Positions 1 to 8,594 of a DNA stretch of 64,000 nt are shown in pieces; the stretch's first letter is position 1, and each line of letters opens with the position of its first letter. Source of the stretch: Chloroflexus sp. Y-396-1 (GTDB taxonomy: Bacteria; Chloroflexota; Chloroflexia; Chloroflexales; Chloroflexaceae); assembly GCF_000516515.1 (NCBI RefSeq), contig NZ_KI911784.1:4192633-4256632 (forward strand), read 5' to 3'. A program made the translations under genes and the position numbers. Under the pieces are notes generated by a model that worked only from the letters and a program-made list of their open reading frames with translations, made no database searches and was not told the origin of the DNA.

Positions 1-363
1 CCGGTTGTGCCCGATCACGATGTTGGCTGGTACATCTACAGCGCTAAGCCGGGGCAAGGTGAGAATATCGTGTTGTGGGGTCATGTGCTGCGCTTTCGCA
101 AAGCCCCCCAAATTCCGGCCCCCTTTGCGAATATTGATCGCTTGACCATCGGGAGTGAGATATTCCTCTACAGTGCCGATGGGACAACGTTTCGCTACGT
201 CGTGGCTCGCAAAGAGCGCGTGACTCCCGATCAAGTGCAATACATTCTGCCCACGGGTGATGAGCGATTGACTCTTGTGTCGTGTATTGGCGACCGGGTC
301 ATCGTTGATGGAACGGTTGAACTTACGCATCGTCTGATCACGATTGCAGTACCGGCGCCGTAG
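1..363 (+). CDS. Sortase, C-terminal part (truncated by window edge)
   Basis: Sortases are extracytoplasmic Cys transpeptidases. The open frame runs in from base 1, so the true start lies outside the window. Visible landmarks are a VGWY stretch, NIVLWGH holding the presumed catalytic His, TLVSC holding the catalytic Cys, and HRLI near the end with the supporting Arg. This His-Cys-Arg order and the compact barrel length match the sortase family. The class (D/E-like) and the substrate cannot be told from this fragment. No partner gene with a sorting signal is visible here. Confidence 0.8.
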   Translation, partial: PVVPDHDVGWYIYSAKPGQGENIVLWGHVLRFRKAPQIPAPFANIDRLTIGSEIFLYSADGTTFRYVVARKERVTPDQVQYILPTGDERLTLVSCIGDRVIVDGTVELTHRLITIAVPAP

Positions 364-556
364 CGGCGATCACGGCTGGAGGTGTGACTGAACATAAACG
401 GGTTAGCGTGGGCGCACAGCAATGTGTGTCTACAATGTCATACCCTACCGTGAATATAGTCCGGTATCACCACTTTTGTTCAACTGTACTATAGAGCGCG
501 GTATGCTGTCACCCGCTACGATATGGCGACGTATGTTGCGAAGAGTACGAACCCGG

Positions 557-1384
557 TCAGAACATTCTCAACTGTTCATCCCTTGGCGGGTGAAATGTAC
601 CGATGATGATAAATGGGTTGGGTGACTTTTTGTGATACTTTAGTGTCGTCCCTAGGAAGAAGTATAAGTCTTTTGTTCGAGCAAAATCATCGAAATACTT
701 TCGACGAACATCTTCAACTGCCTTTTGTTCGTTTCCTTCGTGTCTCTCTAAACAATTCCAGAAAAGTTGTCCTGTCTCCCAATCTTCAATCATCAGATTA
801 CTTTCTTTGCCAGAACTATCTCTGAATCGATATTTGAACGTATATGGTAGCTTCCGTACTATCTGAAATTCTTTCTCTAAGTCTTCTTCCTCATCGAGGA
901 AAAGTTTTAATTGTTTTCTCCTTCCTTGAATTTGCTGAAATTTTCTCATATCCCACTCTCTGTCAGTTGGCTCAGCATAGAAGTCAAGGATTTCTGTAGG
1001 TTTGAAAGTAGCTAGTGATGTGTAGAGTTGTGGATTCTTTGCCTCTGCAATCAGCTCAGCAAGGTTGTCGTAGACCTTTTTCAGACAGATACGCCTACGC
1101 TCCTCCCAAAAACGCTTCGTATCGATATGGCCGACAACTTCTATTTTTGATCCTGGTACTGGTCGATAGCTCTCTGGACGAAAATCTCGTTCGTTTCTTT
1201 CCAAATCAATGGTGATCCAGTCATACTTTTTGTACCGTTCGTCGTAGGTTTTTTTACGGAAAGGAATTGGATAAATCCTTACCCATGAACCGTCCTCACG
1301 AAATCCGGCAGTACAAACGAGTTCATCGTATCTGACCGAAATGGTGGGATACGTTTTAACGGTGATGAGCACTTTCATGCGCAT
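557..1384 (-). CDS. Conserved protein of unknown function, partner of the DUF488 gene
   Basis: A 275-residue soluble protein with no signal peptide or membrane segment. The N-terminus (KVLITVKTYP, then LVCTAGFREDGSW and RIYPIPFRK) has the look of a conserved compact domain. The middle is highly charged with a Glu/Lys-rich helix, and the end contains FFLGTTLKYH. I do not recognise a named family. The start has a good ribosome site (GAGGGGA) lying next to the end of the upstream gene, 10 bp away, so the two genes are almost certainly co-transcribed. Base composition is AT-richer than the surrounding genes, suggesting acquisition by transfer. A role with nucleic acids or defence is only a guess from context. 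Confidence 0.75.
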   Translation of the reverse strand: MRMKVLITVKTYPTISVRYDELVCTAGFREDGSWVRIYPIPFRKKTYDERYKKYDWITIDLERNERDFRPESYRPVPGSKIEVVGHIDTKRFWEERRRICLKKVYDNLAELIAEAKNPQLYTSLATFKPTEILDFYAEPTDREWDMRKFQQIQGRRKQLKLFLDEEEDLEKEFQIVRKLPYTFKYRFRDSSGKESNLMIEDWETGQLFWNCLERHEGNEQKAVEDVRRKYFDDFARTKDLYFFLGTTLKYHKKSPNPFIIIGTFHPPRDEQLRMF

Positions 1385-1394
1385 GACGATCCCC

Positions 1395-2288
1395 TCAGAG
1401 ATGTTCTACATCGTACGTAAAACCTGGTAACTTGCTGATGGCCTCAGCTAGATGGCGGCGGTGACAGCGTTGGCTCTCAGCTTCAAAGCATGTAAGGGCA
1501 ATCCGCCTGTATTGCTGGAGCAGGTACAGGATTTCGCGCTGCGTTGGGAGTGTGGTCGGCAATATCGTGCGTCGATATGCAGCAAATAGATCGTCGTAAT
1601 CATCTTGTGCCTTTAAGCCTTTCCGCAATGCAGGGATGATACCGACTTCTGGAAAGTGGCGGTATTCAATGTCAACATGTTTGCATATTCGTTCTAACTG
1701 ACGCTTACTAAATCCCGGTTTCATACTCACCGGATTGTTCCGCACATCTACCAACAGATTGATACCATTCCTGATCAAGATATTGAGATAATGCTCGAGC
1801 GAGCGTCCTTCATAGCCAATGGTAAATAATACGGTACGCTGTTCCACATGCCTGTACTGTTCTATTCGTTGTTGAGCTTCCTTCCCCAAAACATCGTTGA
1901 GCAGTTTGCTGCGGCTCGCATAGTATGGATACTGCTCATACAGCTCTCGCAGCAACTCATTTCTCGATTTCTTTCGGTATTTCGACCAGAGTGTCTGTAT
2001 CATCCGGGCATCACGAGGATGAAGACCTTGCAGGTAATCCTGTTTTTCCAAAAGGGTGATCGTATACTCATCTTCCTGTAACAACGCTTTGTCACACAAC
2101 GCATTGATATCCCACTGTACGGTGAATGAATAGCTGCCGTAGTGGTAAGGAATAAATTCGTAGACCGGTTTTTCTTGGTGCTGACCAAGCAAGAAAAGCA
2201 TTTTTTGCAGATACAGCTTGTCGATTGTGCCACCAAAGATGTCGATGAACGCTAAAAGAATTTTGCGGCGGTACAGCATGCCGTTCAT
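1395..2288 (-). CDS. Fusion protein: helical N-terminal domain plus DUF488 domain
   Basis: About 297 residues from the ATG at 2288, chosen because AAAGG lies about 9 nt upstream; the frame is open back to 2330. The C-terminal half (from about residue 155) is a DUF488 domain: FTIGYEGRSLEHYL, LVDVRNNPVS, PGFSK, and near the end LTCFEAESQRCHRRHLAEAI with the Cys and His typical of that family. The N-terminal half (LLAFIDIFGG, KLYLQKMLFLLGQ, YHYGSYS) resembles the Panacea/DUF4065 type of fold found in antitoxins and phage-related proteins; this second assignment is tentative. It is the first gene of a two-gene operon with the downstream unknown protein. No function is established; a conflict or nucleic-acid role is inferred only. 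Confidence 0.75.
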   Translation of the reverse strand: MNGMLYRRKILLAFIDIFGGTIDKLYLQKMLFLLGQHQEKPVYEFIPYHYGSYSFTVQWDINALCDKALLQEDEYTITLLEKQDYLQGLHPRDARMIQTLWSKYRKKSRNELLRELYEQYPYYASRSKLLNDVLGKEAQQRIEQYRHVEQRTVLFTIGYEGRSLEHYLNILIRNGINLLVDVRNNPVSMKPGFSKRQLERICKHVDIEYRHFPEVGIIPALRKGLKAQDDYDDLFAAYRRTILPTTLPTQREILYLLQQYRRIALTCFEAESQRCHRRHLAEAISKLPGFTYDVEHL

Positions 2289-2402
2289 GTGATAGATACC
2301 TTTGTTGAGAGGCGAGCATATCCGTGTCAAAAGATGATGTGGATTGGTAGAACGTTTTTTCTATTATATCACATTCGCTATCTGTGTTCCAGATACGTCT
2401 GT

Positions 2403-2475
2403 ACCAGATAGAGCTGTTCACCGTTTTCACCCTCCGGAGCAGAGGTGCGAAGAGATGAGAGCGGAACGCGAAACG
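2403..2475. repeat. 73-bp dispersed direct repeat, copy A
   Basis: A 73-base block beginning ACCAGATAGAGCTGTTCACC and ending GAACGCGAAACG recurs almost unchanged at 2782-2854, with only a few differences. No credible gene covers either copy. It lies in a 0.9-kb gene-free stretch (2331-3245) together with REP-like palindromes. Confidence 0.9.
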
Positions 2476-2610
2476 AGCGTAGCAGCGTGAAGAAGATGCG
2501 GGTTTCTCTCCATATCCCGTAGTGCGTGTAAAGGCACACGGCTTTCCGTTCTGACCGTGCGCTGCCCACCACTGTTTGTCTCGCCGATGATATCTGTCCC
2601 TGCCTTGCCG

Positions 2611-2631
2611 GGGCGGGTTCTCAACCCGCCC
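2611..2631. repeat. Short palindromic repeat, GGGCGGGTT-AACCCGCCC type
   Basis: A perfect inverted repeat with 9-base arms and a 3-base centre. The same core occurs at 2956-2976, and a shorter one at 47369-47385, each in non-coding DNA. This fits a REP-like dispersed element. Confidence 0.8.
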
Positions 2632-2662
2632 GCTGAAATGTCCGTCTCCAGCATTCCTAGCC

Positions 2663-2690
2663 GACGCGGGCCAGCGGCCCGCGCACCCAG
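2663..2690. repeat. REP-like element, GCGGGCC-GGCCCGCGCACC type
   Basis: Inverted repeat GCGGGCC/GGCCCGC followed by the tail GCACCCAG. The same core plus tail recurs in many non-coding gaps of this window (about 6312-6560, 9503-9770, 18664-18694, 19609-19636, 24929-24955, 30254-30280, 43665-43690). Confidence 0.8.
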
Positions 2691-2781
2691 GGAACCCATA
2701 GGGGTCGGCGATAGGATCGCGGGTGAACGATGGTCATTGGTGAATATGACCAAAACCTGCTAACTCTGAAAGGCCCTACGC

Positions 2782-2854
2782 ACCAGATAGAGCTGTTCAC
2801 CGTTTTCACCCTGCCGAGCAGAGGTGCGGAGAGATGAGAGCGGAACGCGAAACG
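2782..2854. repeat. 73-bp dispersed direct repeat, copy B
   Basis: Second copy of the block at 2403-2475, differing at a few bases. The two copies flank a segment holding one of each REP type. Confidence 0.9.
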
Positions 2855-2955
2855 TGCACCGCAACGTGCGTAGCAGTGGCAGTGTTCTGTTCCAACCGTG
2901 GTCTGTGGCCAGGCTCTTTGTGGGGAAGCCGATAGTATCCGGCAACGCACGGTAG

Positions 2956-2976
2956 GGGCGGGTTCCAAACCCGCCC
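2956..2976. repeat. Short palindromic repeat, second copy of the GGGCGGGTT type
   Basis: Nine-base arms around a 3-base centre, matching 2611-2631 in the arms but not in the centre. The rest of 2331-3245 holds no gene that I can support. Confidence 0.8.
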
Positions 2977-3245
2977 CCGATGATGTGCTCATCCGCGAGC
3001 CAATGTCTTCCCCTTGCTCACCACACCACGAAGGCGGGCAGCTCGTGTATCTGGACGACTGCGTGGGTGCGGAGTCATCGGCAGCGAGGTAATGGGTGTC
3101 GGTGCTGCTCTGTAAGTGAACCGTATCGAACGTAATCCGACAGCCTTCCATCTGTTCATAAGCGTGCGGATTTTTTCAGACGCTCTCACTTCTCTTTCTG
3201 TTGTGCTACAGTATCTATGTACCCGTCTTCTATCAGGAGTTTCCT

Positions 3246-4517
3246 ATGCTGCTCGAAGAGTCAACTGCTGCGATAGCCGCTGCATTTCAGGGGCCTGATC
3301 AGGTTCGTCCGTTGTACGATTCGTATGGATTTGCTCAGATTCCATCGACGATTGCGCATCTTCTGACCGGCGCTGCTACCGAACCACCGCCGATACCTGT
3401 CTCTCATACATTTCCATCACGACCTGCAACGGTGGTGCTCCTGATGCTCGATTCATTCGGCTGGCATTTCTTTAGCCGCTATCTCGAACAGATCTCCTTC
3501 TTGCGCCGCTTTCTTACTGACGGTCAGATTTGTCAGTTGACAACGGCATTTCCTTCTTCCACTGCGGTGCACGTGACCTTGCTGCATACCGGTCTGGCAG
3601 CCGATCAGAGCGGGATTTATGAATGGCATATCTTTGACCCTCATCTTCAGGCGGTCATTGGTTCGTTACTCTTCTCACCCTATTTCGAGCGTCAGGCCGA
3701 TGGTCTGGTTGCGTATGGGGTCGATCCGAGCCAGGTATACCCTGCGGCGAGCTTCTACCGCCAGTTAAAGATGGCAGCGGTTGATAGTGTTGTACTTTTG
3801 CCAACGGTGCTTGCCCATTCGGTGTATACCCGTACCTTGTGCCATGGTGCGTTGGTTGTACCGTTTCAGCATATTGCTGATGCAGCGGGACGTTTGCACA
3901 CGTTGTTTGAGCGTCAGGTGAATCCAACCTTCTATCACGTATACATCGATGCTGTTGATGTTGCGATGCACCGGTACGGTCCTGAATCTGCCCAGGTTCA
4001 TGCCGAAATTGTGACCACCCTTGATCAGCTTGAGCAGCATCTTTTGCCGGTGTTAAAGTCAGCACCAAAACCGGCAGTGCTGTTCGTCACTGCTGATCAT
4101 GGGCAGGTTGCGGTTGATCCGCAGCAGGTCATCATGCTCAATCGTTTGTGGCCTGACCTAGAACGCTTTTTCCGTCAGGGGGGAGATCGGCGTCCTTTAC
4201 CTCCTTCCGGTTCGCCGCGGGTGACGGTGCTCCATGTACAACCAGCAGTTGTTGGTGAGGTTCAGATAAACTTGCAGCGCCTGCTCGGTGAACGTGCAAC
4301 GGTTGTGACCGGCGCTGAGTTGATGGCAGCCGGCTATTTTGGGCCAAAGCCTGGCGAGCGGCTAGCGTCACGGTTGGGTGAGCTGGTCATTCTACCTGCG
4401 CCTGGTGAAGCAGTTATTTGGGAATATCCACATAGTCGGTCATTCGAGTATCGTGGTTTGCACGGTGGATTAACCTCAATTGAGATGTTGACAGAGCTGG
4501 CATGGTTGGTTGTTTGA
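3246..4517 (+). CDS. Alkaline-phosphatase-superfamily phosphodiesterase/nucleotide pyrophosphatase-like enzyme
   Basis: About 423 residues from ATG 3246, placed 6 nt after CAGGAG; an upstream in-frame ATG at 3201 lacks a ribosome site. The fold is that of metal-dependent phosphodiesterases: VVLLMLDSFGWHFF supplies the first metal Asp, TTAFPSSTAVH the nucleophile Ser/Thr region, YIDAVDVAMHRYGP the second Asp/His pair, and LFVTADHGQ the third metal site (DHG). A HGG near the end completes the His set. Such enzymes hydrolyse phosphodiester, pyrophosphate or phosphonate bonds; the substrate is unknown. There is no clear signal peptide, so it is probably cytoplasmic. It appears monocistronic. Confidence 0.85.
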   Translation: MLLEESTAAIAAAFQGPDQVRPLYDSYGFAQIPSTIAHLLTGAATEPPPIPVSHTFPSRPATVVLLMLDSFGWHFFSRYLEQISFLRRFLTDGQICQLTTAFPSSTAVHVTLLHTGLAADQSGIYEWHIFDPHLQAVIGSLLFSPYFERQADGLVAYGVDPSQVYPAASFYRQLKMAAVDSVVLLPTVLAHSVYTRTLCHGALVVPFQHIADAAGRLHTLFERQVNPTFYHVYIDAVDVAMHRYGPESAQVHAEIVTTLDQLEQHLLPVLKSAPKPAVLFVTADHGQVAVDPQQVIMLNRLWPDLERFFRQGGDRRPLPPSGSPRVTVLHVQPAVVGEVQINLQRLLGERATVVTGAELMAAGYFGPKPGERLASRLGELVILPAPGEAVIWEYPHSRSFEYRGLHGGLTSIEMLTELAWLVV

Positions 4518-4613
4518 GAGCTGATCGGTGTATATCGTGGGTTGGTAGAGCATCATCGTGTGTCATGTGATAAGATAGACGCAAGACACTTATACGAGAG
4601 CGGAGGCTAATTT

Positions 4614-6194
4614 GTGTCCGAGACTGAACCATCAGTGCCAAATCCCCGCCTGAGTCGTGATACGTGGTTGTTGATCGGTGCGCTTGCTTTGCTCGGGCTA
4701 GGAGTCGCACTTACCTTTTTCTTTTCGCCCGGCAGCAACATTAATGTGCCTTCACCGACGGGTTCTCCGTTGGCTCGTCCACCGACGCGGGGCGCTGCAT
4801 ATCCCGAAGCAACGATGCCGGCTGGCGCAGTAGTACCAACAACTCCGGCATACCCGGCGGCAACGACGCCAATGCCAACAATTGATGTGGCTCAAACTCA
4901 GACCAGTCTTGTGCTGGAAACCACAGCTCTGGCTGCGACTATGCAGGCCGAGGCTACGCAGACCGAAACCGCTGTCCCGGCGTATCCAGTACCAGAAGGC
5001 ACGCCACCGACACCGCCAACGATTATTCCAACCGCAACTCTGCCTCCACCAACGATCCCGTCACTGCCAACTGCGCCACCACCGCCAACACTCCCACCGC
5101 CCCCCACCCCAACGAGCGCCGATCTCATCATTGATGACAGCCCAACCAATCCGCCGCCGCCAACCGCGACTCCGTTGCCGACTTCGACACCCCTGCCAAC
5201 ACCGGTACCGGCGCTGGTATTACGTGGCAGCACGCGCTGGACGAGTGATCAGGGGCCAATCGTGCTCAACCGAGATGTACAACTGCCGCCCGGCAGCGAG
5301 TTGATCATTGAATCAGGCGTAGAGGTACGTCTGGCGCCGGGAGTCTCGATTTATGTTGATGGTGGTCGGTTAATTGCTCTCGGCCAACCTGGCCGTCCGG
5401 TACGTTTTATTGGTGCTACCGGCGCCCGCTGGAGTGGTATCTATGGCCGTCCCGGCGGTTTTGTTGCGCTTGAGCACACTGAAATTCGTGGTGGCGGCCT
5501 GGGTGGAACAGTACTGGTAAGTGAAGAAGGTGGACTGGTGGTACGTTTTAGCAGGATTACCGATAACGGTGGCGGAGTCCTGGTGGTCGATTCGCGACTC
5601 GAACTGGTGCAGAGCGAAATTGCCGGTAATGATGTGCCCTTTGGAGCTGCATTTGAGGCGGCGTACAGCCGTGGCAACAGCGTAATGCTCGTCGGGAACC
5701 GAATTGGCGGTAATCGTCTCAGTGCTGGTGCGCCGATGGTGCGGATCGCGAATCAGAATGCACGCGAAACCCTTAATCTCACAATAGAAGGGAATCTCTT
5801 CCGTGATGGTGGTGTGAACGTACAGCTCACAACTAACGGTATGTTACAGGGTACCTTAATCTGCAATGCCCTGATCGGAGGTGATTTGGGTTTGAGCCTA
5901 CGTAGTGAAACCGTACAGGTCAGGCCCGAAGGTGGTTTTCTGATGCCATTGCGGATCGAGCAAAATCTGTTTGAAGGCCACACGCCGGTGATTCGACCAA
6001 CGTACCTTACGTATGGGATCGGTCGCGGGGCTGCTAGTGAGATTGCACTTGATATGCGCAATAACTGGTGGGGGCACGCTTCTGGCCCATATGAACCTGA
6101 TGTTAATCCGCAGGGTATTGGTGATGCTGTGGGTAGTAATATCTCCTTTGCGCCCTGGTTGACGGGGCGACCAGCCTGTGTGCCAGCGCCGTAG
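4614..6194 (+). CDS. Membrane-anchored protein with Pro/Thr-rich linker and right-handed beta-helix domain
   Basis: 526 residues from GTG 4614, preceded by GCGGAGG. Residues about 18-42 form one hydrophobic segment (LLIGALALLGLG), so the rest is likely exported and anchored. Residues about 45-195 are extremely rich in Pro, Thr and Ala (PPPPTLPPPPTPT), a stalk or cell-wall-spanning linker. The C-terminal part (about 200-525) has repeated short strands with turns such as EIRGGGLGG, RITDNGGGV, EIAGNDV, NRIGGNRL and EGNLFRDGG, typical of pectate-lyase-like/NosD beta-helix domains. It may bind or cut a surface polysaccharide, but catalytic residues cannot be assigned. Substrate unknown. Confidence 0.8.
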   Translation: MSETEPSVPNPRLSRDTWLLIGALALLGLGVALTFFFSPGSNINVPSPTGSPLARPPTRGAAYPEATMPAGAVVPTTPAYPAATTPMPTIDVAQTQTSLVLETTALAATMQAEATQTETAVPAYPVPEGTPPTPPTIIPTATLPPPTIPSLPTAPPPPTLPPPPTPTSADLIIDDSPTNPPPPTATPLPTSTPLPTPVPALVLRGSTRWTSDQGPIVLNRDVQLPPGSELIIESGVEVRLAPGVSIYVDGGRLIALGQPGRPVRFIGATGARWSGIYGRPGGFVALEHTEIRGGGLGGTVLVSEEGGLVVRFSRITDNGGGVLVVDSRLELVQSEIAGNDVPFGAAFEAAYSRGNSVMLVGNRIGGNRLSAGAPMVRIANQNARETLNLTIEGNLFRDGGVNVQLTTNGMLQGTLICNALIGGDLGLSLRSETVQVRPEGGFLMPLRIEQNLFEGHTPVIRPTYLTYGIGRGAASEIALDMRNNWWGHASGPYEPDVNPQGIGDAVGSNISFAPWLTGRPACVPAP

Positions 6195-6311
6195 GATGGG
6201 GGGGATAGGTGATAGAAGTGAGTAGGGGGCCTGGGGAAGTGATCAGTTCCAACCGCAGCCTCCAACAAGGTGTGTTTGCGCACCCAGATTGGGTGTTCCA
6301 GCCGCGACTTT

Positions 6312-6560
6312 TACCACGCGGGTCGGCGGCCCGCGCACCCAGCGCAGCGTGCGTTGCGGTGCAATGGCGCGGCGCGTGATGCTTGTACTACGCGGGCCGG
6401 TGGCCCGCGCACCCAGCGCAGTGTGCGTTGCGGTGCAATGGCGCGTGATGCTTGCACTACGCGGGCCGGTGGCCCGCGCACCCTGTGCAGCGTGCGTTGC
6501 GGTGAAATAGCGTGTGATGCTCGTACTACGCGGGCCGGAGGCCCACGCACCTAGTGCTTA
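6312..6560. repeat. Tandem array of 69-bp units each containing a REP-like palindrome
   Basis: Units start at about 6312, 6386, 6455 and 6524. The second and third units are 69 bp; the first is 74 bp because of a small GGCGC duplication, and the fourth is cut short. Each begins TACNACGCGGG, carries the GCGGGCC/GGCCCGC palindrome with a GCACC tail, and continues with CGTGCGTTGCGGTG. Long frames reading through it are artefacts of the repeat. It ends just before the DsbA-like gene at 6576. Confidence 0.9.
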
Positions 6561-6575
6561 GATGAGGAGGTTTGC

Positions 6576-7340
6576 TTGATACGTTCATTCTTTTGGTTAT
6601 TTATCCTGCTAATTCTGGTGGCATGTACTTCATCAGTACCGACGACCGAATCGCCGTCGCCGTTACGCACTACAACTCCTTCTCCGTCAGCAGCGATCAT
6701 TGTTGAACCAACCAGTACGACAGCCTCAACGATCACGCCAACTTCTCCCGTTGCAGTAGCCGCAACTCCAACGCCAATACCGGCCGTAACCTATCGGGGA
6801 GCGCTGGTTGGTCGTGATGCGAATGGCGCCTTCACCCTCGGCGATCCGGCAGCGCCGCTTACCCTTATCGATTATTCAGACTTTCTCTGAACAGCGTGCC
6901 GCCGTCACGTGTTGACGGTCGAACCAATATTGATTGAACGTTACGTCGTTACCGGCAAGATTTTGTACATCTTCCGTCCGGTACTCAACCACGGCGTTGC
7001 TTCGCTCGTGACTACTGCGGCGGCGTTTTGTGCCGGCGAACAAGATGCTTTCTGGCCGATGCATGAATTACTCTTTGCACGGCAGAGTGAGGTGGCGGCA
7101 ACTCGCGACACCGATTTACCGAACCTAATGAGCAGGTACGCGGCTGAATTAGGCCTTACTGTCACGACGTTTACCACGTGTTTGGAAGGGGGAGCTACCC
7201 AGCAATTGGCAGAAAATCTCGACGCCGAGCAGCGACAGCGTGGTATTCGCGTGCAACCGGTTTTCGAGATAGGCGAGATTCGGCTGATCGGCTTGCAACC
7301 GTTTGAACGATTTGCCGAAATTATTGAACGGCAACCATAG
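6576..7340 (+). CDS. DsbA-like thioredoxin-fold lipoprotein with in-frame TGA at the first catalytic Cys (candidate selenoprotein or nonsense pseudogene)
   Basis: TTG start at 6576, 5 nt after GAGGAGG. The N-terminus is a lipoprotein signal ending LVAC, followed by a Ser/Thr/Pro linker and a thioredoxin domain (LGDPAAPLTLIDYSDF). The frame meets TGA at 6888-6890 and then stays open in the same frame to 7340 (TAC-RRHVLTVEP and onward). Aligned with the intact paralogue at 42741-43493 (DYE-CPFC-ARFV), the TGA falls exactly on the first Cys of CxxC (codon 105); the second Cys is kept (codon 108). Read through, the protein is 254 residues, against 250 for the paralogue. Nothing else is broken. 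Either TGA encodes selenocysteine (UTAC motif) or a mutation inactivated the gene; TGCCCA to TGAACA would need two adjacent changes. Confidence 0.7.
6902..6918 (+). promoter_or_regulatory. SECIS-like stem-loop just downstream of the in-frame TGA
   Basis: CCGTCA and TGACGG form a perfect 6-bp stem around the 5-base loop CGTGT. The stem begins 11 nt after the TGA, and 17 nt separate the TGA from the loop. There is a G among the first two loop bases. These values fit the usual description of bacterial SECIS elements (short stem, small apical loop with an early G, close to the UGA). Function is inferred; short hairpins also arise by chance. Confidence 0.4.
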
Positions 7341-7356
7341 CCTGCGTAGTGCAAGG

Positions 7357-8592
7357 TTATAGTTGACGTAATTGTGGTGCGTGCCATTCTACACTCAACA
7401 CCAGGAGCCATCCGATGAAGGCACTGCCAGCGACGACCATCGGCACATTGCCGACCAGCTCAGCAACACTTCCAGCCAACATCCCACCCAACGGACTCAC
7501 CCCCATAAGCGAGAGGGTAAATACACTCATCACCCGTCCGCGTAGATCATCGGGTACGATTAGTTGAATAAGGGTATTGGTAAGCGCCATGGTGGTAACG
7601 CCGGCCCAACCACACAGTCCAATCAGCAGTAGAGCAAGCGGTACAATTCGGGTTTGAGTAAAACTGATCAGGAGGGGTGCGTACAGCAGGGCTGCAACTG
7701 TTAAAAGTTTCCCACGCGGTGAGTTATCGCCGAGCTGAGCAAGGATGAGTGCGGCGAGCAGGGAACCACATCCACTAGAGGCCGACAACCAGCCCAAACC
7801 GGCAGCACCGATATGTAAAACATCGCGTGCAAAGACCGGTAAGAGCGGAATATGGACGAAATAGAAAAAACTTACTGCACCGGCGCGCAGTAAGAGGGCG
7901 CGGATATTAGGTTCATGGATAATGTAGTGTAGCCCTGCGCGCACTGTATTGCCGTGCCGTGCAGCGGTTGATCGCTGCGTGTCGAGGTGCATCAGCGATA
8001 GACTGGTCAACACCGCGCCAAAACTAAGCGCATTGAACAAAAAAGCCGGCCCTTCCCCAATCCAGGCCACGACAATCCCAGCAACCGCTGGTCCGATAGT
8101 ACGTGCACCGTTGAAGATGGAAGAGTTAAGTGCAATCGCATTTAACAAGTCTTCGCGTCCCACCATCTCGACGGTAAATGCCTGACGGGCCGGTGCATCA
8201 AACGCATTAACGATACCTAACAAAAGCGCAAGGATCAGAACATGGGTAATATGCACGGTACCACTGAGGGTCAGGCCAGCCAGCGTAGCCGCCAGCAGCA
8301 TTGCCGTAGATTGGGTAATCAGCAAAATCCGACGTTTGGGAAAGCGATCGGCAATCGTACCGGCAAAGAGGGAAAACAACAATACCGGCAACGAATTGGC
8401 TGCCGCCACCAATCCAAGGAGAAAGGGTGAATCGGTCAATCGCAGGACAAGCCAGCCCTGTGCTACGCTCTGCATCCATGTGCCGGTCAGCGAAATCAGT
8501 TGCCCATAGAAAAATAGGCGATAATTGCGGTGACGAAGTGCGCGAAACATCGCCGAACGGCGCATTGTCGCACGGGCTTGAATTGATCTCAT
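7357..8592 (-). CDS. Major facilitator superfamily efflux transporter
   Basis: 411 residues with about twelve hydrophobic segments. The start region RALRHRNYRLFFYGQLISLT and the loop ADRFPKRR between helices 2 and 3 match the MFS_3/enterobactin-exporter-like group, which mostly exports drugs or siderophores. The gene begins 2 bp after the end of the MarR gene, so the pair forms one operon in which the regulator probably controls the pump. Substrate unknown. Confidence 0.88.
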   Translation of the reverse strand: MRSIQARATMRRSAMFRALRHRNYRLFFYGQLISLTGTWMQSVAQGWLVLRLTDSPFLLGLVAAANSLPVLLFSLFAGTIADRFPKRRILLITQSTAMLLAATLAGLTLSGTVHITHVLILALLLGIVNAFDAPARQAFTVEMVGREDLLNAIALNSSIFNGARTIGPAVAGIVVAWIGEGPAFLFNALSFGAVLTSLSLMHLDTQRSTAARHGNTVRAGLHYIIHEPNIRALLLRAGAVSFFYFVHIPLLPVFARDVLHIGAAGLGWLSASSGCGSLLAALILAQLGDNSPRGKLLTVAALLYAPLLISFTQTRIVPLALLLIGLCGWAGVTTMALTNTLIQLIVPDDLRGRVMSVFTLSLMGVSPLGGMLAGSVAELVGNVPMVVAGSAFIGWLLVLSVEWHAPQLRQL

Positions 8593-8594
8593 AA

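Noticed and set aside
4882-5304. Frames within the beta-helix protein's Pro/Thr-rich region
   Set aside because: Shadows of a low-complexity coding stretch.
6270-6554. Frames of 73-94 codons over the 69-bp repeats
   Set aside because: Repeat artefacts (RAGGPRT-like repeats) with no ribosome site.
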